Source: Thalassomonas actiniarum
Lineage (GTDB): Bacteria > Pseudomonadota > Gammaproteobacteria > Enterobacterales > Alteromonadaceae
Direction of reading: 5' to 3'
DNA: 64,000 bases
Assembly: GCF_000948975.2 (NCBI RefSeq)
Contig: NZ_CP059736.1
Location: 806,001-870,000 of the forward strand
Shown here one piece after another: positions 52,469 to 62,481 of this stretch (position 1 is the first letter of the stretch; the number at the start of each line of letters is the position of its first letter). The position numbers and the translations under genes were made by a program. The notes beneath the pieces are model-generated. The model ran no database searches, was not told the DNA's origin, and was given only the letters and a program-made list of their open reading frames with translations.

Positions 52469-53116
52469 TTAGAAGTGGTTATAAACACTTGCATATCTAC
52501 GTTTAAGGCCGGGATTACCCAAATGCTCGTTCATAACAGATTTGGCTTTTTCAGGCTCTGATTTTAATAAATATGCAGCTGATACAAATACATACCAATG
52601 CTGTTGCTTTAACAGCCTGGTATCGGAAGCTTCATATGCGGCCAGCAGGTCATCAAGACTCTCAAGTGAGTCAATAAACGGATATAACCATTTTTCCAGA
52701 AAAGCACGGATTGCAGTCCCGACAGCAACATAATCATCAGGTTTTCTGATAAACCACCTTTGATGCTCTTCTTTAGGGGCGCACATATCAATGGATTGCT
52801 TAAGGATAATTTCTGCCGCATTTGCCAGCAGCATTTTATTCTCATCAACTAATCTCAATGCTTCTGCCGAAACCTGGGGAAGTTTCAGGATAAAAGCAGG
52901 CTGTATATGTGCCTGAGCATCCGGTTGGTATTTGGGAGATACAGAGGCCACAAAGTCGATCTCCTGAATCCCTTCCGGTAATGTTCTCTTGTATAGCATC
53001 GAGCCTTTTCTTCGTTTAAAGCCTTTTGCTAAAAGGGGGCCGTCAATAAACTCCATGAGCATATCAAGCAGATTATTTTTTATTTCTTTTCTGTCATTCA
53101 TAACATTCATCATCAA
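52469..53116 (-). CDS. Putative immunity protein of the RHS toxin (DUF4304-like)
   Basis: 215 residues; starts MMMNVMNDRKEI, with the true start at one of three close ATGs. The N-terminal part, LLDMLMEFIDGPLLAKGFKRRKGSMLYKR, has the look of the DUF4304 family, followed by ILKLPQVSAEALRLVDENK and a helical second half. It begins 6 bases after the RHS gene stop, the classic place for the cognate immunity gene. It is cytoplasmic by sequence, which fits protection from a nuclease. The family match is by eye. Confidence 0.75.
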   Translation of the reverse strand: MMMNVMNDRKEIKNNLLDMLMEFIDGPLLAKGFKRRKGSMLYKRTLPEGIQEIDFVASVSPKYQPDAQAHIQPAFILKLPQVSAEALRLVDENKMLLANAAEIILKQSIDMCAPKEEHQRWFIRKPDDYVAVGTAIRAFLEKWLYPFIDSLESLDDLLAAYEASDTRLLKQQHWYVFVSAAYLLKSEPEKAKSVMNEHLGNPGLKRRYASVYNHF

Positions 53117-53122
53117 ATAAAA

Positions 53123-53690
53123 TTATGGTACCCGAATTTCTATCGTGCGTCCTATGCTGATACCGCTGCTTTTACCTACTCCTGTTGCCGGATTAAAGGT
53201 ATTGACGCTGCTATCAAAGTTTCGTTGCGCCGCAGTTTTTCTGGCGGAACCCGATTTAACTTCCAGGCCGATTGTTCTGCCTCTGGGACTGACAGCGGCG
53301 CCGTCATATACGCGCAGCTGTCCGCTGGAGTTTCTCACGGAAACACGTCCTTCAATGACATTCCATCCCGGCTTTTGCTTGATCGCATCCCATACCGCCT
53401 GCTCTTGCGCAGCACCTGCCGTGCCGGAACCATTAGGACTGGCGAACTTCCCGTCCGGGGTTCTCCAGCCATTGTTCCATTTGACATTGTCTTTCAGGGC
53501 AGCCTTGCCTAATCCTTTGCCGGCAGCAACAATCAAGCCTTTAGGGTTAATCTGGGCGGCAACGCCCCCAATACTATATTCAACCGAAGTTTTGTCAACG
53601 CCTAGGTAATCAGTGATCCCCGAGGTAAGCCCGAAGGTAAACTCATCGGCTGCGCCGCCTAACACATCAAGCGACCCCTGGGCATACAGA
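53123..53690 (-). other. Variable toxin tip of the RHS protein
   Basis: The part after the core-closing DPQGL. It starts with a Gly-rich linker (LDVLGGAADEFTFGLTSGITDYLGV), then WNNGWRTPDGKFASPNGSG and the domain AQEQAVWDAIKQKPGWNVIEGRVSVRNSS...RVYDGAAV...IGLEVKSGSARKTAAQRNFD. The Asp in YDGA and Glu-Val-Lys in EVKSG are spaced as in PD-(D/E)xK nucleases. DNA or RNA target not predictable. Confidence 0.75.
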
Positions 53691-56600
53691 CCCTGGGGAT
53701 CAACAAAGTTCATCGGATCGTTAGCGACATAGGCATAGGTGTTCATGCCGTCGGCGTAACCTAAAGGATCCGACTGGATAAAACGGCCCTGCTCAGGATC
53801 ATAGTAGCGAGCCCGGTAGAAATAGAGGTTGGCGTCACTGTCCAGCCGGCGGGCGGTATAACGCAGCGGATTACCCAGGGCACTAATATCGCTGCTTTCG
53901 CCAAACGGGCCATAACTGTATTGTTCAACCAGCTGACCACTACTATTACTTAGACCAACAACCGAGCCGCGTTCATCTTCATGATAATAATAGGTGTTGC
54001 TACCACTGATAAAAGCTATCGGTTGGTCTATGCCCGGGCTATAGATAATTTTATGTTGCAGGTTGAGCTGGGCGTCATATTCAGCAATGATATTACTGCC
54101 ATCGTTCAGATATTGGCTGATCTGCCCGTAGCTGTCCTTGCTGATGCGGCGGCCAATTGCATCATAGCGGTAACTGATACGCGAACTCATGCCTATGGGC
54201 TGAACGCCAGTCAACTGGTTGAGGCCATTATGGCTATAACTATAATTTTGCCCACGCTGACTGAGGTTACCGTTGGCGTCAAAACTCAGGGTTTCGCTGC
54301 CCGCCTGCTGATATTGGTTCAGGGAGTTAATCACATAACTGGTTTGCTGGCTCACCCCGGGCAACCAGGGAGTGGCAAGACCGAGATAAGTTTTTCCAGT
54401 GATCTGTCCGCTGGCATTATGGCTATAGCTGTATCCCAGCAGCTGACTGCCCAGCTGGTGCGATAATGCGGCCAGATCGCCGTCCTGAGTATACTGGTAA
54501 CTGGTTTGAGAGCCGTTGCCGAGTGTTAATGCGGTGCGTTGCGATAAACTGTTATAGCTAAAACTGGCAAGGTTGTTATTGGCATAGGCTACCGTTGCCA
54601 GTCGGGCCGCACTATCATAACCATAAGTTACCTTTTGGTTATCAGGGTAAGTGACCGACAATTTTTGCCCCAGATTATTATAGCTATAGCTTAACTGCTG
54701 GTTATTGGCATTGGTCACGCTTGTCAGCTGCCCCAGGCTGTCATAAGCCATGTTCAGGGTGTGCGCCTGACTGCTGCTGGCCGGCATATATTGGTTAACG
54801 GTTTGCTGCTGGCCTAACGCGGTATAGCTGTAGGTCAATCGCTGCTCCTGGCCCACCTGCATCTCGGTGAGGCGGTTCAGGGCATCATACTGGTAACTAC
54901 TGGTTAGCCCTTTTCTGTCTGTGGTGCTGGCGATGACTCCGCTCGGCGAGTATCGGGTATTGCTAGTGCTACTGTCCGGGTATGTGGTTAACTCCAGGCG
55001 ATCAAAACCGTCATACTGGTAACTGGTCAGGTTATTGTTGCCGTCTTTGAGCCAGATATTTTTGCCATTGGCGCTGTAACCATAACTGCTTTGCACTAAC
55101 CAGCTATTGCTAAACCACTTTTCTTCTTTGCTTATTCGCCCTAAGGCATCGTAGCTGAAGCGGGTCAAGCGGTTATCGGCATCGGCGCTTTGAAGCAGGT
55201 TGCCCTGAATATCATAGCTATTGGTGGCAATATCTCCGGACGGCTCAGTGCTGGTGAGCAGCTTATCGTCTCGGGTATAGGTAAAGTTTGATATTGCCCA
55301 GCCACCGGGATGCAGCTGGGTATCATCGCTTTTTTTCCGGCTTTGTACCAGGCGATCATTGTCGTCATAGACATAATCCGTGCGTATGCCCAAAGGACCG
55401 GTTTCGCTGATCAGCCTTCGGGCATTGTCATAACTGTACTGGCTGAGCTGGCCGGCAGCATTGGTACGGCTGATAACGTCGCCAACATTGTTGTAAGTAA
55501 AGCGGGAGATCAAAGCTTTGCCGCTGCTGTCCAGGGTTTGGGTCAACAATTGTCCCTTGGCATCATAGGTAAAATCGGTATGTGTGCCCTGCGCATTGGT
55601 TTTACGGCTTACCAGGCCGTTTGCCAGGTATTGGCTGGTGTCTGTCAGACGGACATTCTGGCCGTTTAATTCAACCGCGGGCAAACTTGTGCTGAGTAAG
55701 TTGCCATTGGCGTCATAGCCGAAATCAACCCGGTTGCCTGCGGGATCTTGCTTCCAAAGGGGTAAATTAAAGTCCTGACTGAATCCTGTGGTCGCCACCA
55801 GATCTGCCAGGCCGCTGCCGGGCTTGGCCTGGCGGATCAGGGTAACGGGGTTGGATCTGCCATCATAGGCGATCACATCCTTGTTACCTTCGGGGTATAA
55901 CACCTGGGTGCGGCGGTTAAGGCCGTCGTATTCAAAACGGGTAATATGGCCCAGGCCATCAATGCGCCTGCTGGGGTGGCCGCCGCTGTTAAAGTACAGG
56001 CTATAGCCGTAGCCAAGCGGTCCCACTTCTTCCGCCCGGTATCCCGGTACCAGGTAATAATAGTGCAGGCCGCCGATGTTGGAGGTCTGCTCGGTAACTT
56101 TGCCTAAGCTGTTGTAAATATTATAAACCGCGGCATCATTCGGGTACTGGGGCGTGAACACCTTATTGAGGCGGTCCAGGGCGTCGTAGTGATAGGAGGT
56201 GGTTTTCCCGAGCGGATTTACGGCACTGCTCAGTTGTTGTCCCTGATAGCCGAAACTGGCCTGGTGGCCGGCATCATTGCTGACACTGGCCAGGTGGTTG
56301 CCGCTGTAGCCCAGGTTAAGATAACGGCCGAAAGAATTGCTGATTTGGGTTAAGGCATCGCCGCTGTAGTGGTAATTGACCTGATTTTGGTTACGGTCGA
56401 TGATCTGGCTGATTTGTCCGTTGCCGTTAAAGTGATAGTTCAAGCCATGTTTGTCGGTCACCTGGAATAAACCATTGCCGTGCTTGATTAAAGTATCGGC
56501 CTGTCCCTGCGGCGGCTGATAACTGCCGTCTGCCATTTTGATAAATTGCTGCCCGGCATCCGGGCGGTTGAAATACACCACATTGTGATCCAACTCGTCC

Positions 56601-58966
56601 ATCAGCCAGTTATAGGTCACAGCAGCGCCGACGATACTGGTGTCCATATTGGTGGCCATATCATCAAGAAATTGCCGGGCAACGTATTGCGCCACAATTG
56701 CCGGAGCGGCGTCTATGGATGAACGCTGGCCGAAGGCACGGTTGATATCTGTGTCTGCACGCACGGAAATATCGTGATTGTGGCGCCAGCCCAGACCCAG
56801 GCCTTTATCTTGCCTGTGGTGAGATGAGTTATAGCTGCGGCTGAAACTTAATTCGCCTATGCCTGAGCCTGTGCTCAGATCATCGCCGTAAAACAGGAAG
56901 TCACCGGTGTTCATATTAATAGGGTCGTAGCTTTTTACCGCCTCCCAGGTATTGTCCAGGGCCTGAAAAACACTGCCGGCAAAGGAGTCATCAACCGGCG
57001 CCGGGGTACTGGAGAAGCCGCCGTTGAGGCCGCCGCTGATCAGATAACCGGCGCTCATGCTGTTGCCGTTCTGGATAAAGGTGAAATAACCGGAACCGCG
57101 CCAGTTATCCAGGGTGAGGTCACCGCGCTGCGGCGCTACCAGGGTATAGCCGGCATTGATATATTGCTGCATCAGGTTAAGCTGGCCGCTGCTGTAGGCG
57201 ACTAACTGGCCTTGAACCGACGACCAGTTGCTGCTGTTGGCCTGGTAAAAAGGCTGGCCGCTTTCTGCCGCCATGGTCATCAAACGTGCGGTGGAAACGC
57301 CGTCGAGATCTTGGGTATGCTGTAAAACCCCGTGCTCAAAAGCACTGCTGAGCATGCCGGAGGAGACAAAGTTGGCGGCATTGCCGCTTTGGGCAACGTA
57401 GCCGCCGCCGACATCTATGTAGGGACCGCCGGTGGCGCCGGTAATATCCCGGGTACCGGTAATACCGACATTATGCAGCGCCGTGGTGATATGGGTTAGA
57501 ATGCGGTTATTGAGGCGTTTGCTGATGTTGGTATCGTAAAGCCAGCTCATGCCCATGACCGCCAGGGTCGAGATGCTGATCTCTTCTGCACCTGCTCCCT
57601 GGAACTGGAATTCGGTTAATTGCTGCTGGTAATGGCGGATCATATCGCCGCCGACATTCCCCCAGATATTGATAATGTTATAGGCACCGCCTGCGGCGAC
57701 TTGCTGCTGCCAGCTCTGATCGCCAAAGCCCGAGTTATAGGCCTGGTTAACGGTGAAGTTGATATTGCCGCTGGCCCCTTTGCTTTGGGCACTGCCGGTG
57801 GCCAGTAAAGTATCGTCCAGGTACAGTAAAGGCCTGACGCTGCTGTCATAGAGGATATGCAGGCGTTTGCCGTAAATATCCCGGCTTTGCAGGGTGACGT
57901 TAATGCCGGCATATTGCACTTGCAAGGTGACGGCATGGCTGTCGGGGATCTCGCTCCAGGATGCCTGGCTACTGGCAATGGCCGTATTGGGCAGGGTGGT
58001 ATCTTCAAACGGAATGATTTGCCAGCCACCCAGGGTTTCATCGCTGGATTTATCGGCGTAATTCGTCTGCAGCGTTGTCTGCAGATTCTGTGTCATGGCA
58101 GTCAGTTGCTGGGCTAAGGCCGCCGGCTGGACATTGCCTGAAGGGGCCACGGTATTTAAGAAAGAGGACTTGTTAAACGCTATGGCCGAGGCGATATCCA
58201 GGGTAGCGGGCAGCTGTTCGCTGGCTTTAAAGCTGGGATCTAACCGGTATAGCTGACCGTCAATGGTCACTTCCACCAGCGCATGGGTAAAACGAATCTT
58301 GCTGCCGACCCGGGCCAGCTGGTTTAAACCGTTGGCCATAGATAACAGCTGCACCATGTCGTTGAAGGCATTGGCGCGGCCGGCATCCACCTGTAACCAG
58401 TTAAAAATTTCCGCATCGGGTTTGTCCACCTGCACTTTCAGCACTTTGGCGCTATAACCCGAGAGGTTAAGCAATTCTGCCAACAATGCCGACTGATCGA
58501 AGCTGTTACCGCTTTTGTCAATCACAGTGCCTAAACTGCCTTTTAACGCCCCGTAAGTGGGTTCGTGGGCAATTTGATCGTAGACATACTGGAAAATCAG
58601 CCTGGGATCGTGTTTTAGGCTTTGTGCCAGATCCTTGATCTGCTGAGGGCTGTCGCCGGCCACTTGTATGCTTTGGCCAGAAAGCAACTGTTGTGACATA
58701 AGTTCATCGCCAAAACCTGAGTAAAAAGGTTCAAGCTTGGACACATCCTGGTTCAGGGTGTCCGGGATCTCGACACTTTGCCATTTCGGCAGGGTATCAA
58801 CAGCCGGCGTGATTTGAGGTAAGCCGGGGTTTTCCGGTCTTTTGGCAAAAGCCGTTGCTGTGTTGATAGCAGCCAGCAGCATCAGGCCTAAGATAAACAG
58901 GTGGCTGTGAAACCGGGTTTGCTTGCTTGTGGCGGTATTTTTGCTGATAAAATACCTTTTTTTCAT
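53123..58966 (-). CDS. RHS/YD-repeat polymorphic toxin with nuclease-like C-terminal tip
   Basis: About 1947 residues from ATG 58966 (other in-frame ATGs at 58984 and 59047). A long-n-region signal peptide ends near TATAFAK. Next is a transglutaminase-like segment (IFQYVYDQIAHEPTYGALKGS, SFDQSALLAELLNLSGYSAKVL) in which the expected catalytic cysteine is missing. Then come about 25 YD repeats that build the cocoon shell, and the conserved core end YYDPEQGRFIQSDPLGY...DPMNFVDPQGL. The last roughly 190 residues form the variable tip, with YDGAAV...IGLEVKSG, a PD-(D/E)xK nuclease-like pattern. Such proteins deliver a toxin to competitor cells. Confidence 0.92.
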   Translation of the reverse strand: MKKRYFISKNTATSKQTRFHSHLFILGLMLLAAINTATAFAKRPENPGLPQITPAVDTLPKWQSVEIPDTLNQDVSKLEPFYSGFGDELMSQQLLSGQSIQVAGDSPQQIKDLAQSLKHDPRLIFQYVYDQIAHEPTYGALKGSLGTVIDKSGNSFDQSALLAELLNLSGYSAKVLKVQVDKPDAEIFNWLQVDAGRANAFNDMVQLLSMANGLNQLARVGSKIRFTHALVEVTIDGQLYRLDPSFKASEQLPATLDIASAIAFNKSSFLNTVAPSGNVQPAALAQQLTAMTQNLQTTLQTNYADKSSDETLGGWQIIPFEDTTLPNTAIASSQASWSEIPDSHAVTLQVQYAGINVTLQSRDIYGKRLHILYDSSVRPLLYLDDTLLATGSAQSKGASGNINFTVNQAYNSGFGDQSWQQQVAAGGAYNIINIWGNVGGDMIRHYQQQLTEFQFQGAGAEEISISTLAVMGMSWLYDTNISKRLNNRILTHITTALHNVGITGTRDITGATGGPYIDVGGGYVAQSGNAANFVSSGMLSSAFEHGVLQHTQDLDGVSTARLMTMAAESGQPFYQANSSNWSSVQGQLVAYSSGQLNLMQQYINAGYTLVAPQRGDLTLDNWRGSGYFTFIQNGNSMSAGYLISGGLNGGFSSTPAPVDDSFAGSVFQALDNTWEAVKSYDPINMNTGDFLFYGDDLSTGSGIGELSFSRSYNSSHHRQDKGLGLGWRHNHDISVRADTDINRAFGQRSSIDAAPAIVAQYVARQFLDDMATNMDTSIVGAAVTYNWLMDELDHNVVYFNRPDAGQQFIKMADGSYQPPQGQADTLIKHGNGLFQVTDKHGLNYHFNGNGQISQIIDRNQNQVNYHYSGDALTQISNSFGRYLNLGYSGNHLASVSNDAGHQASFGYQGQQLSSAVNPLGKTTSYHYDALDRLNKVFTPQYPNDAAVYNIYNSLGKVTEQTSNIGGLHYYYLVPGYRAEEVGPLGYGYSLYFNSGGHPSRRIDGLGHITRFEYDGLNRRTQVLYPEGNKDVIAYDGRSNPVTLIRQAKPGSGLADLVATTGFSQDFNLPLWKQDPAGNRVDFGYDANGNLLSTSLPAVELNGQNVRLTDTSQYLANGLVSRKTNAQGTHTDFTYDAKGQLLTQTLDSSGKALISRFTYNNVGDVISRTNAAGQLSQYSYDNARRLISETGPLGIRTDYVYDDNDRLVQSRKKSDDTQLHPGGWAISNFTYTRDDKLLTSTEPSGDIATNSYDIQGNLLQSADADNRLTRFSYDALGRISKEEKWFSNSWLVQSSYGYSANGKNIWLKDGNNNLTSYQYDGFDRLELTTYPDSSTSNTRYSPSGVIASTTDRKGLTSSYQYDALNRLTEMQVGQEQRLTYSYTALGQQQTVNQYMPASSSQAHTLNMAYDSLGQLTSVTNANNQQLSYSYNNLGQKLSVTYPDNQKVTYGYDSAARLATVAYANNNLASFSYNSLSQRTALTLGNGSQTSYQYTQDGDLAALSHQLGSQLLGYSYSHNASGQITGKTYLGLATPWLPGVSQQTSYVINSLNQYQQAGSETLSFDANGNLSQRGQNYSYSHNGLNQLTGVQPIGMSSRISYRYDAIGRRISKDSYGQISQYLNDGSNIIAEYDAQLNLQHKIIYSPGIDQPIAFISGSNTYYYHEDERGSVVGLSNSSGQLVEQYSYGPFGESSDISALGNPLRYTARRLDSDANLYFYRARYYDPEQGRFIQSDPLGYADGMNTYAYVANDPMNFVDPQGLYAQGSLDVLGGAADEFTFGLTSGITDYLGVDKTSVEYSIGGVAAQINPKGLIVAAGKGLGKAALKDNVKWNNGWRTPDGKFASPNGSGTAGAAQEQAVWDAIKQKPGWNVIEGRVSVRNSSGQLRVYDGAAVSPRGRTIGLEVKSGSARKTAAQRNFDSSVNTFNPATGVGKSSGISIGRTIEIRVP

Positions 58967-59208
58967 TGTACTGAGTATTCGCATGAGATCAATTCCATGA
59001 GTTGCGAAGTAAAAACTCGGCATGTTTGCAATGTTCAGCGCTGGCACCTTGACTCCACCCGGCTTGCCCGAGTGACAGTGTCGATATTGGACCGCAACGA
59101 AAGCAACGACGGTTTAATCCGTTAAAGCGGAAGCGTCGTACGTTTAAATATGAGTTACTGTGACGTCATCATGCACTGACTGTTAAGCCATGCCGGACGA
59201 ATTAACCA

Positions 59209-59547
59209 TTATTGGTGGTGTTGTTTCTGGGTACGGTTACCCGCAGCGTCATACTGATATTCGGTCACCAGCTTACCATTGACGCTGATCCGGGACAGAC
59301 GACCAAGCTCGTCGTAGCTGTAGGTGGCATTATTTTGTGTTAATGCCGCCAGCGGCTCTGAAATTGCCGCTGCTTTGCTCGACGTTAATTGGCTATCACT
59401 TACCGGACTTTGCTTGGCAGCAGATGGCGCCTGGCTATTATCAGCAGCCGTTGCCCAGAGGGGGCTGCTAAGGGTTAGGCTCAAGGTAATGGCCAGGGTG
59501 GCAGTGGCTTGTGACAGCCATTGCCGGAACGGATTTTTTTTCAACAT
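59209..59547 (-). CDS. Small secreted YD-repeat protein upstream of the RHS toxin
   Basis: 112 residues with a signal peptide (LSQATATLAITLSLTLSSPLWA) and a Ser/Ala/Gln-rich linker. A single YD-repeat pair follows, YSYDELGRLSRISVNGKLVTEYQYDAAGNRTQKQHHQ. Its end looks like a truncated RHS start. It lies 240 bases upstream of the large RHS gene on the same strand. It could be the remnant of a second RHS gene, a nucleation piece of the shell, or an independent secreted protein. A longer parent gene broken by a frameshift is not evident, since stop and signal are both clean. Confidence 0.72.
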   Translation of the reverse strand: MLKKNPFRQWLSQATATLAITLSLTLSSPLWATAADNSQAPSAAKQSPVSDSQLTSSKAAAISEPLAALTQNNATYSYDELGRLSRISVNGKLVTEYQYDAAGNRTQKQHHQ

Positions 59548-60056
59548 GTAAACTCTCCGTGTTTAATACTCAAGATACGGCATAAATGCCGGCGTATGTT
59601 ATCGATGGCATGAGGCACGCATGCGCATATGCTTTGCCTGATAAACTAAGTTAACGGGTGATTGTGACAGTTTTATGGTTAACAACCATTTAACGTCACC
59701 ATTTCCAGGCAAGGCTTGATGATCATTCTTGGCCAACAGCGACTTGCACCTTTCACCTGCACTCCCTGCAATAGTTAAAAAGATATGGATTATCATATAG
59801 ATAACAAAGGAAAGTATAAAAGTGTTGTTCCCATCCATGGTCATAACAACTTATTGCCAGAGCATGCTAGCATAGAATAAAAAATGATCAAGCAACATTT
59901 TGTTAACTTTATTGCCAAGTATGAAGTTTTTAGTAGATCTTTTGTCAATCGATGGCGAAAACCGGTTTGCCTGTGGTTTTCGCCCGGCAATTTCACGTGT
60001 CAGCCATATGACTGATTGCAGGCTGGCAGCAGGTGGAGCACATTTTTTCTTAACAA
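59548..60056. other. Gene-free stretch
   Basis: About 500 AT-rich bases between the MFS transporter end and the YD-repeat protein start, both on the minus strand. Only short frames without family signal are present (for example 59599-59844 on the minus strand). The part next to 59547 should contain the promoter for the RHS locus. I see no RNA or repeat. Confidence 0.4.
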
Positions 60057-61376
60057 TTATTCTGGCTGATTGGCTAAGGTATTAAAGGGAACCAAACGCA
60101 ATAACAGATAGCCGACGATAAAGTACACCATCACCACCAAGAGGGCATTATGCCGTCCCACGGCATCGGAAATAGGGCCGAAGATCATGCCAAGTACGAT
60201 GGCAAATTTACCGAATACTCCCCACAGGCCGTAACTTAACGAGGCATCTTCTTTTTTGGTGATCAGCCCGACAACAGCCCGGCTGGCACTTTGGGTGGCT
60301 CCTAATGCAGAGCCGGCTATAAAGGCAATAACAATAAACATATGTTTAATGTCCATGGCAAAAAAAGCGGCGACATATTCGAGAAAGTACACCCCGGAAA
60401 TCCCCAGCAACCACCATATCAGTGAGGCTTTCAGGGTAAAGGACGCACCTTTTTTATCCTGGATCACGCCAAAGGTGATCGCCCCTATCATAGAAGCAAG
60501 CTGCAGTATCGCCCCGGTGATGATCAAAAAAGTGCCGCTGATGTTGAGCTCTTCACTGGCATAAATTCCGAAAAACTTAACAATCACCGCGATGCCCGCC
60601 GAATAAACGGTAAAAGGAATGAAGAAACGAAACAGCACAGGATATTCCCGGATCAGGACCATCATATCGCCAACCCTTTGGGCACTGGTTTTAAACACCA
60701 AAGCAATACCGGCATCCCGGTATTGCTCCTTGACCACAGCCCGCTCTTTTAACAGCAAATAGGTGGGCAGGGCGGCCAGCAGGTAAAAGATTGCCACCAC
60801 GACCATGGCGACCTGGTTTTGACTGATATATAACTGCGGCGTTTCTTCTGCGCTGGCGGTGATCAGGCCTATCATCAACACCAAAGAAAGCAGACCGCCG
60901 ATATACCCGATGCCCCAGCCGATCCCGGAAATTTTGCCGATATTTTCCGGCGTGGTAATTTCCGGCAAAAAGCTGGCGATGAAGTTTTCCGATAACATCC
61001 AGGCGGTATTGCTAAAGATCAGCAGACCTATGCCTAACCACACCTGGCCGGGGTCGACAAAAAACAAAGCGGCGGTAAAGACCACGCTGGTAAAGGTTAA
61101 CACCGTTAAATATTTCTTTTTCTGTCCGCTTAAGTCCGCCATAGCGCCGAGCACTGGGGCGAGAATAACCGAGAGCAGGGTCGAGATCACTATGGCAATT
61201 GCCCAGTAACTGTCACGCAAGCCGGAGTCCGCCGGTACTATCTGGCTGACAAAAAAAGCACTGTAAATATAGGTGATGACCACTGTGGTATAGCTGGAAT
61301 TGGCAAAGTCATACATGGCCCAGCCAAAAATTTCCCGCTTGCTAACCTGATTATTAATGTCCGGCTTGGAAGTCAT
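60057..61376 (-). CDS. MFS transporter, Atg22/UMF1 family
   Basis: 439 residues from ATG 61376, with AAAGGAA eight bases upstream; longer in-frame starts lack a site. About 12 membrane helices. The N-terminal REIFGWAMYDFANSSYTTVVITYIYSAFF is the mark of the UMF1/Atg22 branch, in which the first helix holds YDFANSxY. Other conserved stretches: LGAMADLSGQKKKYL and GSALGATQSASRAVVGLITKKED, the latter near helix 10. Members of this branch in fungi export amino acids from the vacuole; bacterial substrates are not known to me. No partner genes. Confidence 0.9.
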   Translation of the reverse strand: MTSKPDINNQVSKREIFGWAMYDFANSSYTTVVITYIYSAFFVSQIVPADSGLRDSYWAIAIVISTLLSVILAPVLGAMADLSGQKKKYLTVLTFTSVVFTAALFFVDPGQVWLGIGLLIFSNTAWMLSENFIASFLPEITTPENIGKISGIGWGIGYIGGLLSLVLMIGLITASAEETPQLYISQNQVAMVVVAIFYLLAALPTYLLLKERAVVKEQYRDAGIALVFKTSAQRVGDMMVLIREYPVLFRFFIPFTVYSAGIAVIVKFFGIYASEELNISGTFLIITGAILQLASMIGAITFGVIQDKKGASFTLKASLIWWLLGISGVYFLEYVAAFFAMDIKHMFIVIAFIAGSALGATQSASRAVVGLITKKEDASLSYGLWGVFGKFAIVLGMIFGPISDAVGRHNALLVVMVYFIVGYLLLRLVPFNTLANQPE

Positions 61377-61509
61377 CTTCATTTCCTTTGCATTATCAAA
61401 GTGATGCATTATTAAACACTGCGCTGCCCAGTATGGAGACATTCAAATGAAAAAGCAAAACCGGCACAAATCATCAATGCCGCCGACAATAACCGGGGAA
61501 GTTGTTTAC

Positions 61510-62271
61510 TCACTCGGTCAGCATCTCGATAAAGGCCAGGCTAAAGCCATACAAATCACCGGGCCAGCGGGCCGACAGGTAATTGCGGTCTTTAACAAAA
61601 AAACCTCTGTTTAAATGCTCTGCATCATCCCTTAACAAAGGAAAAGGCCCTTCAAGGAATTGCCCGGGACGTGCCAAAACCGTTAACAGTTCGTCCTCGG
61701 TGGTGGTGCCGGGGTAGGTGAGGTAATAATCGCCGAGCCAAAGCCTGGTTAAACTATATGCCGTCAGCTCCTGCGTTTTTAACAACCCGGTACAGTTATA
61801 ATCATAAATAACGGATTTCCCGGTGGCCGGATCTATGCTTCTTGCCGCTAACAGCACCCCGTGGCAAATGGCGGCAACGGGTTTACGGGCTCGAAAAAAA
61901 TCAACCACCAGCTGCTGCAGCACATCGGATTCTAAATATTCCTTCACCCCTTTGTCATGGCCGCCGGGCAATAACAATGCATCAAAGTCATCGGCACATA
62001 CCCCGGCATAGGTTAACGGCTGCTGAAAACTTTCTTCCGCTTGCATCGCTTGATAGGCCTGAACCGCATCGGCTCGCGCCATTAACAAAGGTTTTAGCAG
62101 GCCTAATTTTTTCCCCGTCAACATGATGTCATCAGCGCGGGCGGCTTGTCCGTTTGGGGTGATAAAAGTGACTTTATGTTGCTGCTCCGTCAATAGCCGC
62201 CATGGGATCGCCACTTCTGACGGATCACAGCCATATCCGGGTAAAGGTATTAATATCCTTTTCGTTGTCAT
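61510..62271 (-). CDS. DJ-1/PfpI family protein (type 1 glutamine amidotransferase-like)
   Basis: 253 residues. The nucleophile elbow AAICHG puts the reactive cysteine at C136, after LLLPGGHDKGVKEYL and before LLAARS. This is the DJ-1/PfpI superfamily, including glyoxalase III/chaperone-like and isonitrile hydratase members. Later conserved parts include VKDRNYLSARWPGDLYGFSLAFIEML. It is somewhat longer than most DJ-1 proteins. A protective role against aldehydes or glycation is possible. Divergent from the TPP enzyme gene. Confidence 0.87.
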   Translation of the reverse strand: MTTKRILIPLPGYGCDPSEVAIPWRLLTEQQHKVTFITPNGQAARADDIMLTGKKLGLLKPLLMARADAVQAYQAMQAEESFQQPLTYAGVCADDFDALLLPGGHDKGVKEYLESDVLQQLVVDFFRARKPVAAICHGVLLAARSIDPATGKSVIYDYNCTGLLKTQELTAYSLTRLWLGDYYLTYPGTTTEDELLTVLARPGQFLEGPFPLLRDDAEHLNRGFFVKDRNYLSARWPGDLYGFSLAFIEMLTE

Positions 62272-62481
62272 TGTTTTTTAATCCTATTTTCCCATATGTG
62301 AACGGATGCCAGTGGTCATTGCCCTTCGCGAAAAACAGCCAGGGCAACAAGGCCAAAAGCAAACACTTGGCGCTTTCTGTTATTGTCCTGTCTATTTTAA
62401 TAACAGAATATGGTGCAAGATCAAACAATTAATATTGGTCATTAAATATACTGCCCCTATAGCCAACCATGAGACCCCAGT

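Noticed and set aside
59599-59844. 81-codon minus-strand frame with a hydrophobic start
   Set aside because: No ribosome site and no homology recognised; the second half looks like random translation.
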